A stretch of DNA of 64,000 nucleotides, taken from NCBI RefSeq assembly GCF_004124275.1, contig NZ_CP027218.1, forward strand, positions 4,281,501-4,345,500, read 5' to 3'. Below the pieces are notes generated by a model, which did not search any database, was not told the DNA's origin, and saw only the letters and a list, made by a program, of their open reading frames with translations. Source of the DNA: Pseudomonas sp. DTU12.3. GTDB lineage: Bacteria > Pseudomonadota > Gammaproteobacteria > Pseudomonadales > Pseudomonadaceae. Position 1 is the first letter of the stretch; each line of letters opens with the position of its first letter. A program made the translations under genes and the position numbers. Below are positions 42,320 through 52,210 of this stretch, one piece after another.

Positions 42320-43825
42320 TCAGTTGTTGTACAGATCGATGATCGCACTGACCGCTTGAGTCTTGATCTTCGAGGAGTCGTTACGCGCCTGTTCGATCTT
42401 GTTCAGGTACGCCTCGTCGACGTCGCCGGTGACGTACTTGCCGTCGAACACTGCGCAATCGAAGTTCTCGATCTTGATCTTGCCGCCACCAACCGCTTCG
42501 ATCAAGTCAGGCAGGTCCTGATAGATCAGCCAGTCAGCGCCGATCAGATCCGCCACGTCCTGGGTCGAACGGTTGTGCGCGATCAGTTCGTGCGCGCTTG
42601 GCATGTCGATGCCGTAGACGTTCGGGAAACGCACAGCCGGCGCCGCCGAGCAGAAGTAGACGTTTTTCGCGCCGGCTTCACGAGCCATCTGGATGATCTG
42701 CTTGCACGTGGTGCCACGCACGATCGAGTCATCGACCAGCATCACGTTCTTGCCGCGGAACTCCAGCTCGATGGCGTTGAGCTTCTGGCGAACCGACTTC
42801 TTGCGAGCCGCCTGGCCCGGCATGATGAAGGTCCGGCCGATGTAACGGTTCTTGACGAAGCCTTCGCGGAATTTCACGCCCAGGTGGTTCGCCAGCTCCA
42901 GCGCGGCGGTGCGGCTGGTGTCCGGAATCGGGATGACCACGTCGATATCGTGCTCTGGACGCTCGCGCAGGATCTTCTCGGCGAGTTTTTCACCCATGCG
43001 CAGACGCGCCTTGTACACCGACACGCCGTCGATGATCGAATCCGGACGCGCCAGGTAGACGTGTTCGAAGATGCACGGGGTCAGGGACGGATTGGTCGCG
43101 CACTGACGGGTGTGCAGCTTGCCGTCTTCAGTGATGTAGACCGCTTCGCCCGGCGCCAGGTCGCGAATCAGGGTGAAACCGAGCACGTCCAGCGAAACGC
43201 TTTCCGAGGCGATCATGTACTCGACGCCTTCGTCAGTGTGACGCTGGCCGAACACGATCGGGCGGATGCCGTGCGGGTCGCGGAAACCGACGATGCCGTA
43301 ACCGGTGACCATCGCCACAACCGCGTAGCCACCCACGCAACGGTTGTGCACGTCGGTCACGGCGGCAAACACGTCTTCTTCGGTCGGCTGCAGCTTGCCG
43401 CGCTGGGCCAGCTCGTGAGCGAACACGTTGAGCAACACTTCCGAGTCGGAACTGGTGTTGACGTGACGCAGGTCGGATTCGTAGATCTCTTTGGCCAACT
43501 GTTCGACGTTGGTCAGGTTACCGTTGTGCGCCAGGGTGATGCCGTAAGGCGAGTTGACGTAAAACGGTTGGGCTTCGGCCGAAGTCGAGCTGCCCGCAGT
43601 CGGGTAACGGACGTGGCCGATACCCATGTGGCCGACCAGACGCTGCATGTGACGCTGTTGAAACACGTCACGCACCAGGCCATTGTCCTTGCGCAGGAAC
43701 AACCGGCCATCATGGCTGGTCACGATACCGGCAGCGTCCTGGCCGCGGTGCTGGAGCACGGTTAGCGCGTCATACAGCGCCTGATTGACGTTCGACTTAC
43801 CGACGATACCGACGATGCCACACAT
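42320..43825 (-). CDS. purF: Amidophosphoribosyltransferase
   Basis: The product is 501 residues from the ATG at 43825, so that Cys2 (M-C-G-I-V-G-I) is the N-terminal nucleophile of the glutaminase domain. The PRPP-binding loop V-M-L-V-D-D-S-I-V-R-G-T-T lies near residue 370. It makes phosphoribosylamine, the first step of purine synthesis. AGGGG lies upstream. Second in the cvpA-purF block. Confidence 0.97.
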   Translation of the reverse strand: MCGIVGIVGKSNVNQALYDALTVLQHRGQDAAGIVTSHDGRLFLRKDNGLVRDVFQQRHMQRLVGHMGIGHVRYPTAGSSTSAEAQPFYVNSPYGITLAHNGNLTNVEQLAKEIYESDLRHVNTSSDSEVLLNVFAHELAQRGKLQPTEEDVFAAVTDVHNRCVGGYAVVAMVTGYGIVGFRDPHGIRPIVFGQRHTDEGVEYMIASESVSLDVLGFTLIRDLAPGEAVYITEDGKLHTRQCATNPSLTPCIFEHVYLARPDSIIDGVSVYKARLRMGEKLAEKILRERPEHDIDVVIPIPDTSRTAALELANHLGVKFREGFVKNRYIGRTFIMPGQAARKKSVRQKLNAIELEFRGKNVMLVDDSIVRGTTCKQIIQMAREAGAKNVYFCSAAPAVRFPNVYGIDMPSAHELIAHNRSTQDVADLIGADWLIYQDLPDLIEAVGGGKIKIENFDCAVFDGKYVTGDVDEAYLNKIEQARNDSSKIKTQAVSAIIDLYNN

Positions 43826-43866
43826 GCGACGCAACCCCTACTTAATGGATCTGAACTGAACAACAC

Positions 43867-44427
43867 TCACTGAGGCGTTTTCGCCGACGGCAAGAGCTGC
43901 TCCTTGAACGGAATATCAGCGGGTACGCTGATTCCGCTGGCAAGCCACTGACTGCTCCACCCAAGGATCAGGTTTTTGGACCAATCGGCGACCAATAGAA
44001 ATTTTGGTACGAGCTGTGATTCTTTCCACCACCCGTCCTGCTGTACCGGCCCCAGGCTCAACAGCCCGACCGCCACGACCACCAGCAACACGCCACGCGC
44101 TGCGCCGAAGGCCATGCCGAGGAATCGATCGGTCCCGGACAACCCGGTGACGCGAACCAACTCGCCGATAAGATAATTGATCATTGCGCCCACGATCAGT
44201 GTGGCGACAAACATGATGGCACAGCCCGCGATCACGCGAGCCGATGGGGTTTCGATGTATCCGGCGAGGTACTCGGACAATGAGCCACCGAACATCCAGG
44301 CGACGACTCCTGCGATGATCCAGGTCACCAGCGATAATGCTTCCTTGACGAAGCCGCGGCTCAAACTGATCAAAGCGGAGATGGCGATGATTGCAACGAT
44401 CGCCCAGTCAACCCAGGTAAATGGCAC
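43867..44427 (-). CDS. cvpA: CvpA family membrane protein
   Basis: The product is 186 residues starting with GTG at 44427. Four hydrophobic spans are visible, with W-V-D-W-A-I-V near the start and the conserved S-R-G-F-V-K-E-A-L after span 1. Required for colicin V export in E. coli; its general role is envelope-related and not well defined. It precedes purF, the standard order. Confidence 0.92.
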   Translation of the reverse strand: MPFTWVDWAIVAIIAISALISLSRGFVKEALSLVTWIIAGVVAWMFGGSLSEYLAGYIETPSARVIAGCAIMFVATLIVGAMINYLIGELVRVTGLSGTDRFLGMAFGAARGVLLVVVAVGLLSLGPVQQDGWWKESQLVPKFLLVADWSKNLILGWSSQWLASGISVPADIPFKEQLLPSAKTPQ

Positions 44428-44525
44428 AGTGCAGCCTACAGACGGATAAGGCGGCGCATTTTAGCAGAGCGCATGCCTCTCGGTAAGCTGCGATTGTCAG
44501 TGCATTTCAATCGAGGCGATAGTTT

Positions 44526-45176
44526 TCAGCCACGCTCAGGCTGGAAGCGCACGACGAAACCCTTGAGGTTCTGCTGCCGACCCAACAGATCACGCAGACG
44601 ATCGGCTTCGGAGCGCTCGATCAGCGGCCCGACAAACACCCGATTCTTGCCGTCGGCCGAACGGATATACGCGTTATAGCCTTGGCTGCGCAGGGTTTTC
44701 TGCAAGCTCTCGGCACTGGCACGACTCGACAGGCTCGCCAGTTGCACCGACCAGCTCACCGACAGGCCGTTGGCATCGACGCGGCTTTGCGTGGTATCAG
44801 GCTTGCTCGACGCAGCCGCGATTGGCTGGGCAGGCGCCGGAATCGACTTGGCCACCGCAGGCGGCGCAGCAGGCTTGGTGATCATGATGGGCGCCGTCGG
44901 GGTCGCTGCAACGGGCGCAGCAGGCGCCGTGTCTTCGGCGACTTCTTCATCCGTTGGCACTGGCTCTTGCGGCAAGGCTTGCGGTTCAGGCACGGCCACC
45001 GTTTCCATTTGCACCTGCGGCACAACGGGCGCCTGTGGTGCGGCCGGGGCTTCGACAGTCACTTGACGCTGCTCATCCTGACGGGAAAACAGCATCGGCA
45101 GGAAAATCACCGCCAGCGCCACCAGCACCAACGCGCCAACCATGCGCTGCTTGTACGCTTTATCCAGCAAAGCCAT
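44526..45176 (-). CDS. dedD: SPOR-domain membrane protein, DedD-like
   Basis: The product is 216 residues from the ATG at 45176; the upstream frame is the end of folC. A single span (residues 11-28) follows a short cytoplasmic start, then a Pro/Ala/Val-rich linker and a C-terminal SPOR domain (S-V-Q-L-A-S-L-S-S ... R-V-F-V-G-P-L-I). DedD binds septal peptidoglycan and helps cell division. It overlaps folC by 17 bases. Confidence 0.9.
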   Translation of the reverse strand: MALLDKAYKQRMVGALVLVALAVIFLPMLFSRQDEQRQVTVEAPAAPQAPVVPQVQMETVAVPEPQALPQEPVPTDEEVAEDTAPAAPVAATPTAPIMITKPAAPPAVAKSIPAPAQPIAAASSKPDTTQSRVDANGLSVSWSVQLASLSSRASAESLQKTLRSQGYNAYIRSADGKNRVFVGPLIERSEADRLRDLLGRQQNLKGFVVRFQPERG

Positions 45177-46467
45177 TTGCCGCTTCCTCCGTGGAGCGCC
45201 GGGCCAGCCATTGAAGGGCCTCGGCGACACAATAAAATGATCCGAACAACAGAATCTCGTCGTCGCTGGTCGCTACGGCGCACTGCCCTTCCAGCGCAGC
45301 CGCGACACTGTCGTAAGACGTGACCGACGCGCCAAGGTTCTGCAATGCCGCCTGCAATTCAGCCACCGGGCGCGCACGCGGCGAATCCAGCGGCGCCACC
45401 GCCCAGTGCTCGACACTAGCATTCAATTCACCGACAACACCATCCAGATCCTTGTCGGCGAGCAGACCAAACACCGCCAGGCGTTTGCCCACCGGTGGCC
45501 GCGAGGCCAGACGACGGGCCAGATACTCGGCAGCATGCGGATTGTGACCAACATCCAGCAACAAATTCAGGCGCTTGCCGTTCCACTCGAACGAGCGGCG
45601 ATCGAGACGACCGACCACGCGAGTCGCCTGCAAAGCAGCGACGATCTGCTGCGCATTCCACGGCAAACCAAGCAACAAGTAAGCCTGCAACGCCAGCGCG
45701 GCGTTTTCCATCGGCAGATCCAGCAGCGGCAGGTCAACCAGCTCAACTGCCTGTCCTTGCGCATCGGTACCGCGCAATTGCCAGTGCTGATCAGTGATGC
45801 CGAGATCGAAATCACGACCCCGCAGGAAAAATGGACAGGCCAGCTCACGCGCCTTGTCGAGCAACGGTTGCGGCGGATTCAGATCGCCACACAGGGCAGG
45901 CTTGCCCTGACGGAAGATCCCGGCCTTCTCGAAAGCCACGGATTCACGGGTGTCGCCCAGATAATCGGCGTGATCGACACCAATACTGGTGACCAGCGCG
46001 ATGTCGGCATCAACCACGTTGACCGTGTCCAGACGCCCGCCCAGACCGACTTCGAGCACCACAGCGTCGAGTTTTGCCTGTTGAAACAGCCAGAACGCCG
46101 CCAGGGTGCCCATTTCAAAGTAAGTCAGGGAAGTGTCGCCACGCCCGGCCTCGACCGCAGCAAAGGCTTCGCACAACTGCGCGTCAGTGGCTTCGACGCC
46201 ATTGAGCTGCACCCGCTCGTTGTAACGCAGCAGGTGCGGAGAATTGTAGACACCAACGCTCAGGCCCTGCGCCCGCAGCAAGGAAGCCACGAATGCGCAG
46301 GTCGAACCTTTGCCGTTGGTACCGGTGACCGTAATCACCCGAGGCGCCGGCTGGCCCAGCCCCATACGGGACGCTACCTGTTGCGAACGCTCCAGGCCCA
46401 TGTCGATGGCCGACGGATGCAACTGCTCAAGGTAGGCGAGCCATTCGCCAAGGGTGCGCTCGGTCAT
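45160..46467 (-). CDS. folC: Folylpolyglutamate / dihydrofolate synthase
   Basis: The product is 435 residues of Mur-ligase type: P-loop T-G-T-N-G-K-G-S near residue 48, H-x-x-R-Y-N-E substrate loop, and K-A-G-I-F-R-x-G. It makes dihydrofolate and adds Glu to folates. Its ATG overlaps the accD stop (ATGA). Confidence 0.96.
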   Translation of the reverse strand: MTERTLGEWLAYLEQLHPSAIDMGLERSQQVASRMGLGQPAPRVITVTGTNGKGSTCAFVASLLRAQGLSVGVYNSPHLLRYNERVQLNGVEATDAQLCEAFAAVEAGRGDTSLTYFEMGTLAAFWLFQQAKLDAVVLEVGLGGRLDTVNVVDADIALVTSIGVDHADYLGDTRESVAFEKAGIFRQGKPALCGDLNPPQPLLDKARELACPFFLRGRDFDLGITDQHWQLRGTDAQGQAVELVDLPLLDLPMENAALALQAYLLLGLPWNAQQIVAALQATRVVGRLDRRSFEWNGKRLNLLLDVGHNPHAAEYLARRLASRPPVGKRLAVFGLLADKDLDGVVGELNASVEHWAVAPLDSPRARPVAELQAALQNLGASVTSYDSVAAALEGQCAVATSDDEILLFGSFYCVAEALQWLARRSTEEAANGFAG

Positions 46468-47384
46468 AGGCCAGCAGGTACCGGCGGAACCACGATCGGC
46501 TCGATTGGCGCCGCGACGAATTTCGGCGTCGGCTTGCCAGTCATCTGTGCCAGCAGGTTACCCAGACGCGGGCGCAGTTCCTGACGGTGGATGATCATGT
46601 CGATTGCACCGTGCTCCAGCAGGAATTCGCTGCGCTGGAAGCCTTCCGGCAGTTTTTCGCGCACGGTTTGCTCGATCACACGCGGACCGGCGAAACCGAT
46701 CAGGGCTTTCGGCTCGCCGACGATCACGTCGCCGAGCATCGCCAGACTGGCGGAAACGCCGCCGTAGACCGGGTCGGTCAGCACGGAGATGAACGGAATG
46801 CCTTCCTCACGCAGACGCGCCAGTACAGCCGAAGTCTTGGCCATCTGCATCAGCGAGATCAGTGCTTCCTGCATGCGTGCACCGCCGGAAGCGGCGAAGC
46901 AGATCATCGGGCAACGGTTTTCCAGTGCGTAGTTGGCAGCGCGTACGAAGCGCTCACCGACGATGGCACCCATCGAACCGCCCATGAAGGCGAATTCAAA
47001 GGCCGAAACCACAACCGGCATGCCCAGCAGAGTACCGCTGACGGAGATCAGCGCATCTTTTTCGCCGGTCTGCTTCTGTGAAGCGACCAGGCGATCCTTG
47101 TACTTCTTGCCGTCGCGGAATTTCAGACGGTCAACCGGCTCCAGATCGGCGCCCAGTTCGTTGCGACCTTCGGCATCGAGGAAAATGTCGATACGCGCAC
47201 GTGCGCCGATGCGCATGTGGTGGTTGCACTTAGGGCAAACGTCCAGGGTCTTTTCCAGCTCCGGGCGATACAGCACAGCCTCGCAAGACGGGCATTTGTG
47301 CCACAGACCTTCAGGCACCGAGCTCTTTTTGACCTCGGAACGCATGATCGAAGGGATCAGTTTGTCTACTAGCCAGTTGCTCAT
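46464..47384 (-). CDS. accD: Acetyl-CoA carboxylase carboxyltransferase subunit beta
   Basis: The product is 306 residues from the ATG at 47384. The zinc finger C-P-S-C...C-P-K-C near residue 30 and the crotonase-type core with A-S-G-G-A-R-M-Q-E are present. With AccA it moves carboxyl from biotin to acetyl-CoA, the first step of fatty acid synthesis. It follows trpF across a 227-base gap in which I see no gene. Confidence 0.97.
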   Translation of the reverse strand: MSNWLVDKLIPSIMRSEVKKSSVPEGLWHKCPSCEAVLYRPELEKTLDVCPKCNHHMRIGARARIDIFLDAEGRNELGADLEPVDRLKFRDGKKYKDRLVASQKQTGEKDALISVSGTLLGMPVVVSAFEFAFMGGSMGAIVGERFVRAANYALENRCPMICFAASGGARMQEALISLMQMAKTSAVLARLREEGIPFISVLTDPVYGGVSASLAMLGDVIVGEPKALIGFAGPRVIEQTVREKLPEGFQRSEFLLEHGAIDMIIHRQELRPRLGNLLAQMTGKPTPKFVAAPIEPIVVPPVPAGL

Positions 47385-47611
47385 GCTTTCTTTCTCCAGT
47401 ACCGGCGGTTCGAACGCTCTGGTTCGCAACCCCGCGTATGCCCTTCAGCTAAATTCATGTGTGTGGCGATGGTGTCTGGGTGACCACGGTCAGCGCGAAA
47501 CATGACCTGCGTGCCCTCCAGAAACCCTCAGCCGCGCCTGCTTTGTGCAAGTGCATTGATGGACGGCGGCAGACTGCCAGCCGTCACATCAATATCGGAA
47601 CCGGCAGGTTC

Positions 47612-48232
47612 CTATATTCCTTTTACGGCGTTAATGAATGCGCGAATCTTTGCGTGATCCTTGATGCCCTTGCTCGCTTCTACCCCGCCGCTGACATCTA
47701 CCGCGTACGGTTTTACCCGCGCCACGGCGCCTGCGACATTCTCCGGCGTCAGACCACCCGCCAGAATCAGCGGTTTGCTCAAGCCTTGCGGAATCAATGA
47801 CCAGTCGAACGCCTCGCCGGTTCCGCCGGGCACGCCTTCAACGTAGGTATCGAGCAAAACGCCACTGGCGCTCGGGTAAGCATCGACGGCGGCAGCGATA
47901 TCATCGCCTGCCTTGACCCGCAGCGCCTTGATGTACGGACGATGCCAGCTTTCGCACTCTTCGGCGGTCTCCTCACCATGGAACTGCAGCAAGTCCAGCG
48001 GCACGGCGTCGAGGATTTCCCCCAACTCGCAGCGGCTGGCATTGACGAACAGGCCCACCGTGGTCACAAACGGCGGCAGCGCCTTGATGATCGCCCGCGC
48101 TTGTTGCACCGACACTGCGCGCGGGCTCTTGGCGTAAAACACGAATCCGATCGCATCCGCCCCGGCCTCGACGGCGGCCAGCGCATCTTCCATGCGGGTA
48201 ATCCCGCAGATCTTGCTGCGAACGGCTGACAT
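47612..48232 (-). CDS. trpF: Phosphoribosylanthranilate isomerase
   Basis: The product is 206 residues, TIM barrel. The N-terminal K-I-C-G-I-T-R holds the catalytic Cys; the catalytic Asp is in V-D-V-S-G-G-V-E and the phosphate loop in L-A-G-G-L-T-P-E-N. It performs step 3 of tryptophan synthesis. It is separate from the other trp genes, as usual in Pseudomonas. Confidence 0.96.
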   Translation of the reverse strand: MSAVRSKICGITRMEDALAAVEAGADAIGFVFYAKSPRAVSVQQARAIIKALPPFVTTVGLFVNASRCELGEILDAVPLDLLQFHGEETAEECESWHRPYIKALRVKAGDDIAAAVDAYPSASGVLLDTYVEGVPGGTGEAFDWSLIPQGLSKPLILAGGLTPENVAGAVARVKPYAVDVSGGVEASKGIKDHAKIRAFINAVKGI

Positions 48233-48297
48233 TTCGAGAAAAACTCCAAGGCAAAATCCGGGAAAGTCCCGGATGGTAACAAAAGCGTTCGAGGGCG

Positions 48298-49152
48298 TCA
48301 GCCGTCCAGTTCGGAGAAACCCGTAAGGAAATGTGGCCCGACAAAACGCTCGGGCAACGGGAACTCATCGTGATACTCGACCTGCACCAGATACAAGCCG
48401 TACGGATGCGCGGTCACCCCACCGGAGCGGCGCTCACGGCTTTCGAGGACTTCCTTCATCCACTCGACCGGACGCTCACCCGCGCCAATGGTCATCAATA
48501 CCCCGGCGATGTTGCGCACCATGTGATGCAGGAAGGCATTGGCGCGGATATCGAGCACGATCATCTTGCCGTGACGGGTCACGCGCAGGTGATGCATTTT
48601 CTTGATCGGCGACTTGGCCTGGCACTGACCGGCGCGGAACGCACTGAAATCGTGAGTACCGATCAGGTGCTGCGCCGCCTCGGCCATGCGCTCGACATCA
48701 AGCGGACGGTGGTTCCAGGTGATTTCTTCGTTGAGATGCGCCGGGCGAATCTGATCGTTGTAGATCACATAGCGATAACGCCGGGCAATGGCTTTGAACC
48801 GCGCATGGAAATGCGCCGGCATCACCCGCGCCCAACTGACGCTGATGTCATGGGGCAGATTGATATTGGCGCCCATCACCCAGGCTTTCAGCGAACGATC
48901 GACCTGAGTGTCGAAATGCACCACTTGCCCACAGGCATGCACGCCGGCGTCAGTGCGCCCGGCGCACTGCAACGAAACCGGCGAATTGGCGACTTTCGAC
49001 AAGGCTTTTTCAAGCTCTTCCTGCACCGTCTTCACACCCGTCAGCTGACGCTGCCAGCCGCTGTAGCGCGAGCCTTTGTACTCAACGCCTAGTGCAACGC
49101 GGTAAAAGCCGTCGGGGGCCAGTTCGGCGACCGGGTTATCTATGTTTGCCAA
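48298..49152 (-). CDS. truA: tRNA pseudouridine(38-40) synthase
   Basis: From the TTG at 49152 the product is 284 residues (A-N-I-D-N-P after the start). The catalytic Asp is in R-T-D-A-G-V-H-A. It modifies U38-U40 in tRNA anticodon arms. An in-frame ATG at 49188 exists but lies inside a TATAAT-like sequence (TTATAATG), so that ATG is more likely part of a promoter. The true start remains open. Next genes in the direction of transcription are trpF and accD. Confidence 0.93.
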   Translation of the reverse strand: MANIDNPVAELAPDGFYRVALGVEYKGSRYSGWQRQLTGVKTVQEELEKALSKVANSPVSLQCAGRTDAGVHACGQVVHFDTQVDRSLKAWVMGANINLPHDISVSWARVMPAHFHARFKAIARRYRYVIYNDQIRPAHLNEEITWNHRPLDVERMAEAAQHLIGTHDFSAFRAGQCQAKSPIKKMHHLRVTRHGKMIVLDIRANAFLHHMVRNIAGVLMTIGAGERPVEWMKEVLESRERRSGGVTAHPYGLYLVQVEYHDEFPLPERFVGPHFLTGFSELDG

Positions 49153-49200
49153 GGTGGGACAGCCTGCTGTTTTTGCAAAGGCGGGCATTATAAGGCCTCA

Positions 49201-49287
49201 GGATCAAAAGATCGCAGCCTTCGGCAGCTCCTGCACAGAAATCCGCATTCCCCTGTAGGAGCTGCCGAAGGCTGCGATCTTTTGACC
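49201..49287. repeat. Palindromic repeat, GCTGCGATCTTTTGATC type, copy 2
   Basis: GATCAAAAGATCGCAGCCTTCGG...and the inverse CCGAAGGCTGCGATCTTTTGA face each other with inner AGCTCCTGCA/TGTAGGAGCT arms. It is the same family as 39433-39523 and lies between fimV and truA. Confidence 0.85.
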
Positions 49288-49296
49288 TTGAAAACC

Positions 49297-49330
49297 AAAA
49301 AAAACGGCAGCCTTTGTGGGCTGCCGTTTC
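49297..49330 (-). terminator. Terminator of fimV
   Basis: The 11-bp stem AAACGGCAGCC/GGCTGCCGTTT has a TTTGT loop and eight T on the minus strand, 18 bases after the fimV stop. Confidence 0.88.
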
Positions 49331-49347
49331 GTTTACCGCTGGACTGA

Positions 49348-52002
49348 TTACAAGCTCGAGAGCATTTCCTTGGCCTCGCCACGCTGCTTCTCGTCACCCT
49401 CGGTCAACACCTCGTTGAGGATGTCACGCGCACCGTCGCTGTCGCCCATGTCGATGTAGGCCTGAGCCAGATCGAGCTTGGTCGCCGCTTCATCGGTGCC
49501 GGCAAGGAAGTCGAAATCGTCTTCGCCCAGATCGTCACCCATCGCCGCATCGGCTTCGGTGAAGGTCGGCTCGGCAACCGATTGCGACAGGCGATCGAGC
49601 TCAGCATTGACGTCATCCAGCTCCGCTGAGAAGGCATCAGGCTCCGCCGCCGGGTTACTGTCCATTTCGTCTGCCAGCGACAGGTCGAAATCGGCCGGCA
49701 ATTCCAGATCATCCTGCGGCAAGTCGGCCACGACCGGTGGTTCTACCGGCGACAGGTCTTTCACGCCCTCGTCCAGATCCAGCAGGAAATCGTCGTCCGC
49801 CAGGTCAACCGCTGGAGCTGGAGCCGGATCAGCACCGAGGTCCAGATCGAGGTCGAAGTCCGACAAATCGTCGAGGTTCTCTTTGATCTCGGTCTGCTGT
49901 TGCAGCACCGATTCGAAGCTCAGATCGTCGTCCGACGGGAATTCGTCCAGCTCGACCGGCGCTTCAGGCTCAACAACTGGCGCAGGTTCTACCGGCGTGA
50001 TGTTGTCGAGATCGTCCAGACTCAGGTCAAACGCGCTGTCCAGATCGTCTTCCACTGGTGCCGGCGCCGGTGCTTCAGGCTCATCCAGCAGCAAGTCCTT
50101 GACGTATTGCGCGTCCAGCTCGGCAGCAACGGCGGCAGCGGCCAGACCGGCAGCAGCGACGACGGCCATGGCCGGGAAGCGGCTTTTCAGTTCTTCGACC
50201 TTGGCAAAGTTGTCGCCGTTGGCCACCAACTGACGCTCCTGGCCGACGAACGCATCGCGATCGCCTTGCTGGCCGTAGACTTCCATCAGTTTCAGGCGCA
50301 GGTCACTGCGTTGTGGCTCAAGGCTGACGCCCTCCTCCAGCAACGCCGCAGCCTGATTCAGGCGACCGGCATTGATGTGCGACTGGGCCTTGTCGAGCAC
50401 GTCATCAGAACGCTCGGCGGCCGGCGCTACCAGCGGCGCAGCAATCGGTTCGGCCATTACCACGGGTGCCACGACCGGCGCAGGAGCCGGGGCCGGGGTT
50501 GGTGCCGGAGTATTGAGTTTGACGCTGGCGGCAGGTGTTTCCAGACCTTCGAAACTGCTTTCCGGCAGATCCTGTTCGGCGGAGAACTCTTGCTCTTCGG
50601 CCAGCGCACGCGCCATGCGCACGTGCTTCTCGGCTTCCTGCTGAGCTTTGCGGCGACGTGCCAGCAACAACAGCAGGAGCAGCAGCACCACCGCACCGCC
50701 ACCGATCAGACCCAGCAGGATCGGGTTGGTCAGCAGTTCGTTGAACGTCTTCTCGTCATCGACCGCAGGTGTCGGCGCGACCACCGGTTCGGCCGGTGTC
50801 TCGACCGGTGGTGCGATCGCCGATTCAGGCGTCGGCGATGCCGCCGCAGCGTCTGCCGGCGTCGCAGGTGGCGTGGCAGCCAATTCGGCGGTGATCGCCG
50901 GAACCGCTGCTGCCGCACCATTCGCCGCTGGCGCTGCGCCCGAACCTTCGGCCTGCAACTTCGCCAGTTGATTGTTTTTCAGCTCGATCAGCTTTTGCAG
51001 TTTGTCCAACTGACTCTGCAGATCGGTCATGCGGCTTTTCAGTTCCTCGTTGTCACGACGGGTCGTGTCGAGGCTTTCCTGGGTGACCGCCAGTTTGTTG
51101 CTCAACGCCTTGGCGTCGCCCGCCGCGCCTTTGCCGCGACCTTTAGCGCTTTCGGCAGAGACCAGGCTGAGGTTGTCCTGAGCGTTTGATGCAGCACCAG
51201 TGTTCGCCCGGCCGCGATTGGTCGCATCGAGCTGCTGCTGGCCGCTGCCCGGTTTGGCCACATAACGACGGCCCTGACGCCAGGCTTCGTTCTGCGCCGC
51301 CACTTCAGCAATGGCTTTGTTCTGCGGCAACGCGGTACTTTGCACCGCGTCCGGCAGTCGCAAAACCTGGCCGGTTTTCAGGCGGTTGATGTTGCCGCCG
51401 ATGAACGCGTCCGGATTGAGCGCCTGAATCGCCAGCATGGTCTGCTGCACCGAACCGCCGGTGCGCGCCTTCGCGGCGATTTCCCAGAGGGTATCGCGCG
51501 GCGTGGTGGTGTATTGCGTCGGGTGCGTGGCGCCCGTGGTCGGCGCAGCGATGGTCTGCGATGGTGCCGGTTGCGCGGCGGCATCAGCGGTCTGCGGCGA
51601 GAACTTCGACGGATCGAGCAGCACGCTGTAGTCGCGCAGCAGACGGCCGTTCGGCCACATCACCTGCACGAGGAATTTCACCATCGGTTCCGACAGCGGC
51701 TTGCTCGACGTCACGCGCAGCACGCTTTTGCCGCTGGCGTTGAGCACCGGGGTGAAGGTCAGATCGTTGAGGAAGGCCTGGCGATCAACGCCGGCCTTAG
51801 CAAAATCTTCGGCTGAAGCCAGGCTCGGCACCACTTCGGCAGCGGTGAGATCCTTGACGTCGAGCAGCTCGATTTCAGCCACCAGCGGCTGGTTCAGGGT
51901 CGACTTCAGGGTCAGCTCCCCGAGCCCGAGGGCATGCGCCATACCGGAGGACAGCGCCGAGGCGGCCGCTATTGCTAACACCAGTTTGCGAACTTGAACC
52001 AT
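49348..52002 (-). CDS. fimV: FimV, peptidoglycan-binding polar landmark protein
   Basis: The product is 884 residues. Signal peptide to about residue 24; periplasmic N-terminal domain with a LysM-type segment (D-T-L-W-E-I-A ... L-K-T-G-Q-V-L-R-L-P, about 165-215); a coiled coil (about 310-350); one transmembrane span near 430-450 followed by A-R-R-R-K; then a long acidic Asp/Glu-rich cytoplasmic region and a C-terminal TPR-like FimV domain (A-Q-A-Y-I-D-M-G-D). FimV sets polar type IV pilus assembly and cAMP signalling in P. aeruginosa. The next gene downstream is truA. Confidence 0.93.
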   Translation of the reverse strand: MVQVRKLVLAIAAASALSSGMAHALGLGELTLKSTLNQPLVAEIELLDVKDLTAAEVVPSLASAEDFAKAGVDRQAFLNDLTFTPVLNASGKSVLRVTSSKPLSEPMVKFLVQVMWPNGRLLRDYSVLLDPSKFSPQTADAAAQPAPSQTIAAPTTGATHPTQYTTTPRDTLWEIAAKARTGGSVQQTMLAIQALNPDAFIGGNINRLKTGQVLRLPDAVQSTALPQNKAIAEVAAQNEAWRQGRRYVAKPGSGQQQLDATNRGRANTGAASNAQDNLSLVSAESAKGRGKGAAGDAKALSNKLAVTQESLDTTRRDNEELKSRMTDLQSQLDKLQKLIELKNNQLAKLQAEGSGAAPAANGAAAAVPAITAELAATPPATPADAAAASPTPESAIAPPVETPAEPVVAPTPAVDDEKTFNELLTNPILLGLIGGGAVVLLLLLLLLARRRKAQQEAEKHVRMARALAEEQEFSAEQDLPESSFEGLETPAASVKLNTPAPTPAPAPAPVVAPVVMAEPIAAPLVAPAAERSDDVLDKAQSHINAGRLNQAAALLEEGVSLEPQRSDLRLKLMEVYGQQGDRDAFVGQERQLVANGDNFAKVEELKSRFPAMAVVAAAGLAAAAVAAELDAQYVKDLLLDEPEAPAPAPVEDDLDSAFDLSLDDLDNITPVEPAPVVEPEAPVELDEFPSDDDLSFESVLQQQTEIKENLDDLSDFDLDLDLGADPAPAPAVDLADDDFLLDLDEGVKDLSPVEPPVVADLPQDDLELPADFDLSLADEMDSNPAAEPDAFSAELDDVNAELDRLSQSVAEPTFTEADAAMGDDLGEDDFDFLAGTDEAATKLDLAQAYIDMGDSDGARDILNEVLTEGDEKQRGEAKEMLSSL

Positions 52003-52210
52003 AGCCTCATCCTTTGTTTGAACGTTCCTCGGCCAGCGAGAAGATATTGATTGTCGCTGCCGTAAGGCATTGCGCGCGACGACGACAGATGTCGCGCGCG
52101 ATCATTTCTTTGATGCCCCGGAAAGTCCCGGAGGGTGACACGTTATCAAGCGCTCCGGGCAAGCATAGCGCTCACCTAGAATCAGTCGACAAATTGTTGC
52201 CAAGTATCTT

